From positions 124,001 to 188,000 of the forward strand of contig NZ_QHCT01000002.1 in assembly GCF_003545885.1 (NCBI RefSeq): 64,000 nt of DNA, read 5' to 3'. Positions 52,358-64,000 of the stretch are shown piece by piece. The notes beneath the pieces were generated by a model, which did no database searches, had not been told where the DNA came from, and worked only from the letters and a program-made list of their open reading frames with translations. Position 1 is the first letter of the stretch. The number at the start of each line of letters is the position of its first letter. The translations under genes were made by a program, and so were the position numbers. This stretch comes from Leptospira stimsonii. Its GTDB lineage: Bacteria > Spirochaetota > Leptospiria > Leptospirales > Leptospiraceae.

Positions 52358-52569
52358 TACTTACGTATATTTTAGATTTGCACAGAGAAAACCGGGTGAC
52401 ATAAACCCAAGTTTTCGAAAAATCTAATCAGAACCGGCATTTTTTTACTCCGGATGATTCTTTTTTGTCCGGTATAAGATTTATACTCAAAAAAGTGAAC
52501 CGCTTCTGCACCGCAGAGCAACTGCCAGGAACCGTTACAACGGAGGCAGAATAAATGGGAGAAGGTATT

Positions 52570-53655
<1,086 letters not shown>

Positions 53656-53659
53656 ACAC

Positions 53660-53717
<58 letters not shown>

Positions 53718-53841
53718 AGTTACAACAGAGTCCTCCCATTAAATTCTTTCCCAATAGTTACCCGGAAAACGACGAAGAATCAAATTCGTTTTCGCAAAGT
53801 GGTTTCTCTTCTTTCCAAAGAAGAAACAAGACAAGGGGAAT

Positions 53842-54858
53842 ATGGCAGAAATCAGTATTTTAGGAGCGGGAGGTTTTACCGGTAAGGAACTTCTTTCTCT
53901 TCTTTCGCATCAATCCACACACGAAGTCGTCCACATCACGAGCGATAAACTCGCTGGAAAAACACTTTCCGAAGTTTTTCCGGAAATTCCGTTTCCAAAA
54001 AATCTGATCTTCCACAAACACGAGGACGTAGTTCCGAAAAAATCCTTAGTCGTCTTAGCCGTACCCAACGAGGTTTCAATCGAGTCAGCACCGAAATTTT
54101 TAGACGCAGGCCATAAGGTGATCGACCTTTCCGGGGTTTTTCGACTTCACAACCAAGAAACATTAGAAAAGGCTTATAAACTCAAACATACAAAATTTTC
54201 CTACGTTGAAAAAGCGATCTTTGGAATCCCAGAAATCTTTCGGGACAAGATCAAGGGTGCGGACTTCGTATCCAATCCGGGTTGTTTTTCCACATCGGTG
54301 ATTCTTCCCGTATTTTTGTTAAACGAACTCAGAAAAAATCTAAAACCGAGAATTGTCGCCGATTCCAAATCCGGAGTTTCAGGCGCGGGTGGAAGAACCG
54401 AAGACGCTGGCTTTTCTTATACAGGAGTCTACGAAAACTTTCGGGCTTATAAAATTCTCACGCACCAACACGAACCGGAAATCCAAGAATATATCTTCTC
54501 TCATTCCGGTCTCAAAGAACCGGAGGTTTTGTTTGTCCCTCATCTTTTGCCGGTCTTTCGAGGAATTCTTTCGACCATCTTTTTGGAATTCGAAACCGAG
54601 CCGGCCGTTGATCCGATGCAAGTTTTATTGGATTCTTCCAAAGGCGAACCGTTTATCCGAATCTTAAAATCACCTGAAGAAATCGAACTTAAGAAAGTCC
54701 AAAACACGAATTTCTTAGATATCTCCTTGAGAAAAAGAGGAAACACGTTAGTCGTCGTTTCTGCCTTAGACAATCTCGTCAAAGGCGCCGCCGGACAGGC
54801 TCTTCAAAACATCAACTTGATGACGGGCGCCAAAGAAACCACGGGACTTCTCCCCTAA
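53842..54858 (+). CDS. argC: N-acetyl-gamma-glutamyl-phosphate reductase
   Basis: 338 residues: Rossmann start [21 protein letters not shown], catalytic Cys in [25 protein letters not shown], and [11 protein letters not shown] with the active-site His; C-terminal [22 protein letters not shown] is diagnostic. The enzyme reduces N-acetylglutamyl-phosphate to the semialdehyde in arginine synthesis. AGGGGA lies 6 bases before the ATG. The acyl-CoA synthetase gene follows 6 bp later; no other arg genes are in the window. Confidence 0.95.
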   Translation: MAEISILGAGGFTGKELLSLLSHQSTHEVVHITSDKLAGKTLSEVFPEIPFPKNLIFHKHEDVVPKKSLVVLAVPNEVSIESAPKFLDAGHKVIDLSGVFRLHNQETLEKAYKLKHTKFSYVEKAIFGIPEIFRDKIKGADFVSNPGCFSTSVILPVFLLNELRKNLKPRIVADSKSGVSGAGGRTEDAGFSYTGVYENFRAYKILTHQHEPEIQEYIFSHSGLKEPEVLFVPHLLPVFRGILSTIFLEFETEPAVDPMQVLLDSSKGEPFIRILKSPEEIELKKVQNTNFLDISLRKRGNTLVVVSALDNLVKGAAGQALQNINLMTGAKETTGLLP

Positions 54859-54864
54859 TCTCTT

Positions 54865-59185
<4,321 letters not shown>

Positions 59186-59312
59186 AGGACGCAGGCGACT
59201 CTATCGGATTTGGACGAGAATGTAAAGGATTTCTCCGATTGCATTTCTTGAATCCGCTTTCTTCCCGTGCTTTTCTCTTGATTTTCTGGGTTACCGCACA
59301 AAGTTATACACA

Positions 59313-59915
59313 ATGACCTTGAAAGCGAACTCAGTCGTATCCGTTTTTCGTCAATCCGTTGTAGACTGGCATAAAAAAGAAGCCACGTCCCCAAATCCCT
59401 TCCCGTCTGACAGCGTAGAATCCATTCTTTATAGTAAAAATCAAATCGACACGATCCAATGGCACGTGGAAGACGAAATCCGTAGACCGGACCTTCCCGA
59501 CAGAGAATTGGTGGGTTATAAAAGACAGATCGACAAATTGAATCAAGAACGTACCGATCTTGTTGAAATTTTAGATGATCGAATTTCATCCGAATTCAAA
59601 TCGGTTCCCAAAAAACCGGGAGCAAGAATGAACTCGGAAACCCCCGCCTGGCTCATCGACCGGATGAGCATCCTCGAACTCAAAATTTATCACATGGAAG
59701 AACAGACCCAACGGAAAGACGTGGACGAGACGCATATCCAAAATTGTAAACGTAAGCTCGAAGTCCTCCTCGAACAAAGAGTCGATCTTTCCACTTGTCT
59801 CGACGAACTTCTCGAAGACCTAAAAAACGGAGACAAGTTTTACAAAGTCTATCGCCAGATGAAGATGTACAACGATCAGAATCTGAACCCGTCCCTGTAT
59901 TCCAAAAAATCATGA
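59313..59915 (+). CDS. DUF4254 domain protein
   Basis: 200 residues, largely helical and charged: VSVFRQSVVDWHKKEA, FSYN-like sequences absent, then QIDTIQWHVEDEIRRPDLPDRELVGYKRQIDKLNQERTDLVEILDD and PAWLIDRMSILELKIYHMEEQ. The IDRMSILELKIYHM segment is characteristic of DUF4254. This family is often next to lipopolysaccharide glycosyltransferases; its role is unknown. The GT9 gene overlaps its stop by four bases (ATGA), so they are co-translated. Confidence 0.85.
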   Translation: MTLKANSVVSVFRQSVVDWHKKEATSPNPFPSDSVESILYSKNQIDTIQWHVEDEIRRPDLPDRELVGYKRQIDKLNQERTDLVEILDDRISSEFKSVPKKPGARMNSETPAWLIDRMSILELKIYHMEEQTQRKDVDETHIQNCKRKLEVLLEQRVDLSTCLDELLEDLKNGDKFYKVYRQMKMYNDQNLNPSLYSKKS

Positions 59916-60973
59916 ACTTATTAGTCATGCGTTTTTCGGCCATGGGCGACGTCGCCCTTATGGCCCCGGCGATCATCGCAATCGCGGCGAAATATACGAA
60001 CATCCAACTTACGATCGTTACCCGCGGAAACTATGCTCCGTTTTTTTACAACATACCGAACGTAAACGTAGTCGGATTCAATCTCAAAAGATACCGCGGA
60101 CTTCAGGGATTGTATCGTCTTTTTAAAGAGATCAACAAATTAGGACCTTACGAAAAAGTCATCGATCTTCATTCTTCCGTTCGATCTCGTCTGATCAGTT
60201 TACTTTTTTTAATTCGTGGAATCGGTGTGTATCGGATCGTTAAGGGAAGAAGGGAAAAGTTAAGACAAATTCGTCAGAAAAAAAAAGTTCTTACCCCGCT
60301 TCCTCATACTGTCGAACGATATCTCAAAGTTTTTGAAAACGCCGGTTATCCTGCCACAGTAAGGAAAGGACCTTGGATCAATGTGGATCCCGAGTCCAAA
60401 ATTTTCGCCAAAGAATTTTTCGAATCGCAGAACGTAAAAAAGAAAGAAGGACTCTGGATCGGCTTTGCTCCGTTTGCAGGTCATGAACTCAAAGAATGGC
60501 CTCGGGAAAAAAGTCAGGCGCTTCTCAAACTTCTTCTCGAAGAATTTCCAGGTGTAAAAATTTTTCTTTTCGGTTCCAGGGAAGAATCTAAAATTTTGGA
60601 ACATTGGTCCAAAGGAAGCAAAGAATCTCTAAAGATTGTCTCCGGCGGGAAGTTAGGAATTCGCGGGGAACTTGGGATCATGGAAAAGATGGATATCATG
60701 ATCGGAATGGATTCTTCGAACGTTCATATCGCCGCGCTCTTAAAACGTCCCGTCGTTGGTATCTACGGAACCACACATCCCTTTTCCGGTTTCGCGCCGT
60801 TCGGACAGGAAGATTCGGGAGTATTACAAATCGATAATCTACCATGCAGACCTTGTAGTATTTATGGAAACACGACCTGTTTTCGTAAAGACTTTGCCTG
60901 TATGGAATGGATTCAACCCGAAGACGTAATCAAACGAATTCGAGTCGTTTATAACATCAATACCCTATTCTAA
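59912..60973 (+). CDS. Glycosyltransferase family 9 (heptosyltransferase-like)
   Basis: 353 residues from ATG 59912, overlapping the DUF4254 stop. GT9 landmarks: N-terminal [93 protein letters not shown], and a Cys-rich end [25 protein letters not shown] seen in many members. It adds a sugar, typically heptose or a related sugar, to the lipopolysaccharide core from an ADP-sugar. The end overlaps the convergent GT4 gene by 9 bp. Confidence 0.93.
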   Translation: MNLLVMRFSAMGDVALMAPAIIAIAAKYTNIQLTIVTRGNYAPFFYNIPNVNVVGFNLKRYRGLQGLYRLFKEINKLGPYEKVIDLHSSVRSRLISLLFLIRGIGVYRIVKGRREKLRQIRQKKKVLTPLPHTVERYLKVFENAGYPATVRKGPWINVDPESKIFAKEFFESQNVKKKEGLWIGFAPFAGHELKEWPREKSQALLKLLLEEFPGVKIFLFGSREESKILEHWSKGSKESLKIVSGGKLGIRGELGIMEKMDIMIGMDSSNVHIAALLKRPVVGIYGTTHPFSGFAPFGQEDSGVLQIDNLPCRPCSIYGNTTCFRKDFACMEWIQPEDVIKRIRVVYNINTLF

Positions 60974-62278
60974 AAACCGCAAGAACTGATCCAAAGGATC
61001 GGGAAGAGAAAACAGCATGTTGATCAACGTGTTTCTTTTCTTTTTGTTTTTTACGCTCGCTACGGTTTTATAGACCTCTTCCATCTTATCCACACAAGCC
61101 ATCATCTCGTGTCCTTTGGAGATCTTGATGGATTCTTCCGAAAAACATTCGTATAACGCCGCGTCCTTGAGTATCGCAACCGCTTTTTCGGCGATTCCCT
61201 TTACGTCGAAGGGCTTCGCGATGTAGCCATTCTTTCCGTCGTGGATGAGCTCCGGAATCGCAAAGGAATCCACACCGACCGCCGGAAGTCCGCAGGCGAC
61301 AGATTCTAAGATTACAAGACCTTGGGTTTCCATCGTGGAAGCCGTTAAAAATAAATCGTATTTCGGATATTCTTCGGGAAGTTCTTCCCGTTTGATGAAG
61401 CCCGTAAAGGTGATCGCGTTTTCGAGTCCTAAATTCTGCGCTTGCACTTTCAGAGAAGGAAGAGCCGGGCCATCTCCTATGATCGTAAGAGTAGAATTCG
61501 GAATTTCGTCGTGAATCAATTTGAACGCGTTGAGAATCACGTCGCAATTTTTTTCATACGAGATTCTTCCTACGTGAAGGAGTTTCGGAGAAGTGGGAAG
61601 TTTTTTGATCGTCCCTTTGAAACTAGTCAGATCCAGTCCGTTCGATATCACGGCGATTTTTGTCTTGAGTCCGAATTCTCTCAGTTGTTTTTCGATCAGG
61701 TGAGAAGGAGAAATGATCAGATCACAACGTTCATAGATATTGTTCGAAATTTTCAAAATGATCTTTTTACGGATGTTAAACTTGTCGAATTTTTCGATCT
61801 TACTCAAATCCTTGATCTTCAACTTTTTCTCGGACTTACTCGCTCTTAAAAAAAGTTTATCCAATTTCAAAAGTCTGTAAAAGGAAAGATACATGTCTTG
61901 TTCGGACATGAGAGTATGATAGGTTCCGATCGTAGGAATTCCGTATTTTTCAGTTGCGTTGATTCCGTATAGACCTAGCAATCCTGGAGTATGAATGTGA
62001 ACGAGATCCGGTTCGAATTCTTTGATGATTCTTTTGATCTTACTCGGAGAAGGTAGGACCACCTTGATATCCGGATAACTCGGAAGATAACCGCTTCGAA
62101 ATCTCTCGATTCGAATCGAATCGCCGATATGATCAAAGTCCCCTTCCCCGTACCGAGGACAACAGATCATAAAGGTATGTCCCCGTTTTGCCAGAAGCTC
62201 CGCAAAATTTTTCATGGAAATGGCGACACCGTCCACTTTGGGAAGAAAGGTATCGGAAAAATAAAGAATTCTCATCAA
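60965..62278 (-). CDS. Glycosyltransferase family 4 (diacylglycerol-glucosyltransferase-like)
   Basis: 437 residues: [32 protein letters not shown] at the N-terminus, [24 protein letters not shown], then the C-terminal half [36 protein letters not shown], and EGLVILES-like [25 protein letters not shown] with the retaining E-x7-E motif. GT4 enzymes of this type transfer glucose to diacylglycerol or a polyprenyl/lipid acceptor. ATG at 62278 or the second Met. It is divergent from the ligase gene. Confidence 0.92.
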   Translation of the reverse strand: MMRILYFSDTFLPKVDGVAISMKNFAELLAKRGHTFMICCPRYGEGDFDHIGDSIRIERFRSGYLPSYPDIKVVLPSPSKIKRIIKEFEPDLVHIHTPGLLGLYGINATEKYGIPTIGTYHTLMSEQDMYLSFYRLLKLDKLFLRASKSEKKLKIKDLSKIEKFDKFNIRKKIILKISNNIYERCDLIISPSHLIEKQLREFGLKTKIAVISNGLDLTSFKGTIKKLPTSPKLLHVGRISYEKNCDVILNAFKLIHDEIPNSTLTIIGDGPALPSLKVQAQNLGLENAITFTGFIKREELPEEYPKYDLFLTASTMETQGLVILESVACGLPAVGVDSFAIPELIHDGKNGYIAKPFDVKGIAEKAVAILKDAALYECFSEESIKISKGHEMMACVDKMEEVYKTVASVKNKKKRNTLINMLFSLPDPLDQFLRFLE

Positions 62279-62375
62279 AGATCTCCTAAAATCACGGGCT
62301 TTACCGGAATCCTCTGTATCAATCGATCGAAAGAAATTATCGAATTTACAATTCCCAGCTTACAGAAAACCTGGG

Positions 62376-63709
<1,334 letters not shown>

Positions 63710-63722
<13 letters not shown>

Positions 63723-64000
63723 CAATAAGAATCAAACTGCCTTCTTTTTTCTACCGCAACCTCTTCTTCTCTACGTTTTTGAATCGTCAATTCACTCTTC
63801 CGAAAGGAAATCATTTCGTTTATCAATTCCATATATTCCGTCCCTCGTTTTGTTCTTTCATGAAAACAAAACGATTGGATTTCGGATTCAAATTCCAAAA
63901 AGATCATCCCTTCGCTCGGCAAAGAAGGAATGTTGAAAAAATCTCCGTTTCGATTCCATATAATCGGATTCGGACCGGAACCTTTTTGATACAAAAGAAC
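63710..64000 (-). CDS. Hypothetical protein (5' end outside window)
   Basis: The reading frame is open to the right window edge (the last codons inside encode V-L-L-Y-Q-K), so this is the C-terminal 96 residues of a longer protein. A TTG at 63994 has no ribosome site and is not a likely start. The tail is hydrophilic, with [16 protein letters not shown] strand, then a Lys/Arg/Glu-rich helix ([24 protein letters not shown]). No family recognised. Confidence 0.55.

Overview
The window is chromosomal DNA from a spirochaete of the genus Leptospira. The grounds are the Leptospira-type RecA preceded by the Leptospira SOS box TTTG-N5-CAAA, a DUF1564 protein (a family described from Leptospira), a typical leptospiral gene style (A/G-rich Shine-Dalgarno sequences, many lipoproteins with short lipoboxes, several TTG starts) and the gene content. 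I cannot name the species. I saw no tRNA, rRNA, CRISPR array, insertion sequence or prophage. This is ordinary core genome with about 50 genes.

Layout. 1-2855 (minus): a large hybrid histidine kinase followed by a stand-alone receiver protein cut by the window edge. 3226-3995 (plus): two small membrane proteins (DUF2892, HdeD-like). 3999-11544 (minus): a same-strand block with two Mg2+ transport systems (MgtE and an MgtA-type P-ATPase), a lipoprotein, a Tgt-MnmD fusion that would join two wobble-base tRNA modifications, and an ion-channel-like membrane protein with a degenerate filter. 11693-13677 (plus): OmpA-like coiled-coil protein and a zinc-type CDF exporter. 14039-17935 (minus): UvrA and an acyl-CoA-dehydrogenase-like protein. 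18046-27381: SppA peptidase, Sua5 and GH18 proteins, a YhhQ queuosine-precursor transporter, a VanW/glycosyltransferase fusion, a small VOC protein and LeuA. 27412-32715: DUF1564 protein, FadH and a 7TM/SpoIIE phosphatase whose Shine-Dalgarno lies inside a 17-bp hairpin.

32962-37873 (plus) is a probable operon of SlyD, UvrD helicase, a SprT-like metalloprotease, a 65-residue protein and PanE. 37859-51318 (minus) is a tight eight-gene run: HIT protein, TRL-like lipoprotein, TldD, PmbA, alpha-2-macroglobulin, PBP1C, MoxR ATPase and VWA protein, mostly envelope maintenance and proteolysis. 51510-57430 (plus) holds a small membrane protein, recA with SOS box and terminator, argC, an acyl-CoA synthetase and a futalosine-hydrolase-like protein. 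57413-64000 holds a cNMP-patatin phospholipase and a surface-glycan group (DUF4254 protein, GT9, GT4, O-antigen-ligase-like protein), ending in a truncated gene.

Links between genes: YhhQ can supply queuine or preQ1 for the Tgt half of the fusion. PBP1C and alpha-2-macroglobulin form the known periplasmic repair/defence pair. MoxR-VWA and TldD-PmbA are each recognised partner pairs. The best leads for follow-up are the SD-occluding hairpin before the SpoIIE phosphatase, the Tgt-MnmD fusion, the filter-less channel protein behind MgtA, the VanW-glycosyltransferase fusion, and several perfect inverted repeats in front of leuA/VOC, fadH and the DUF1564 gene.
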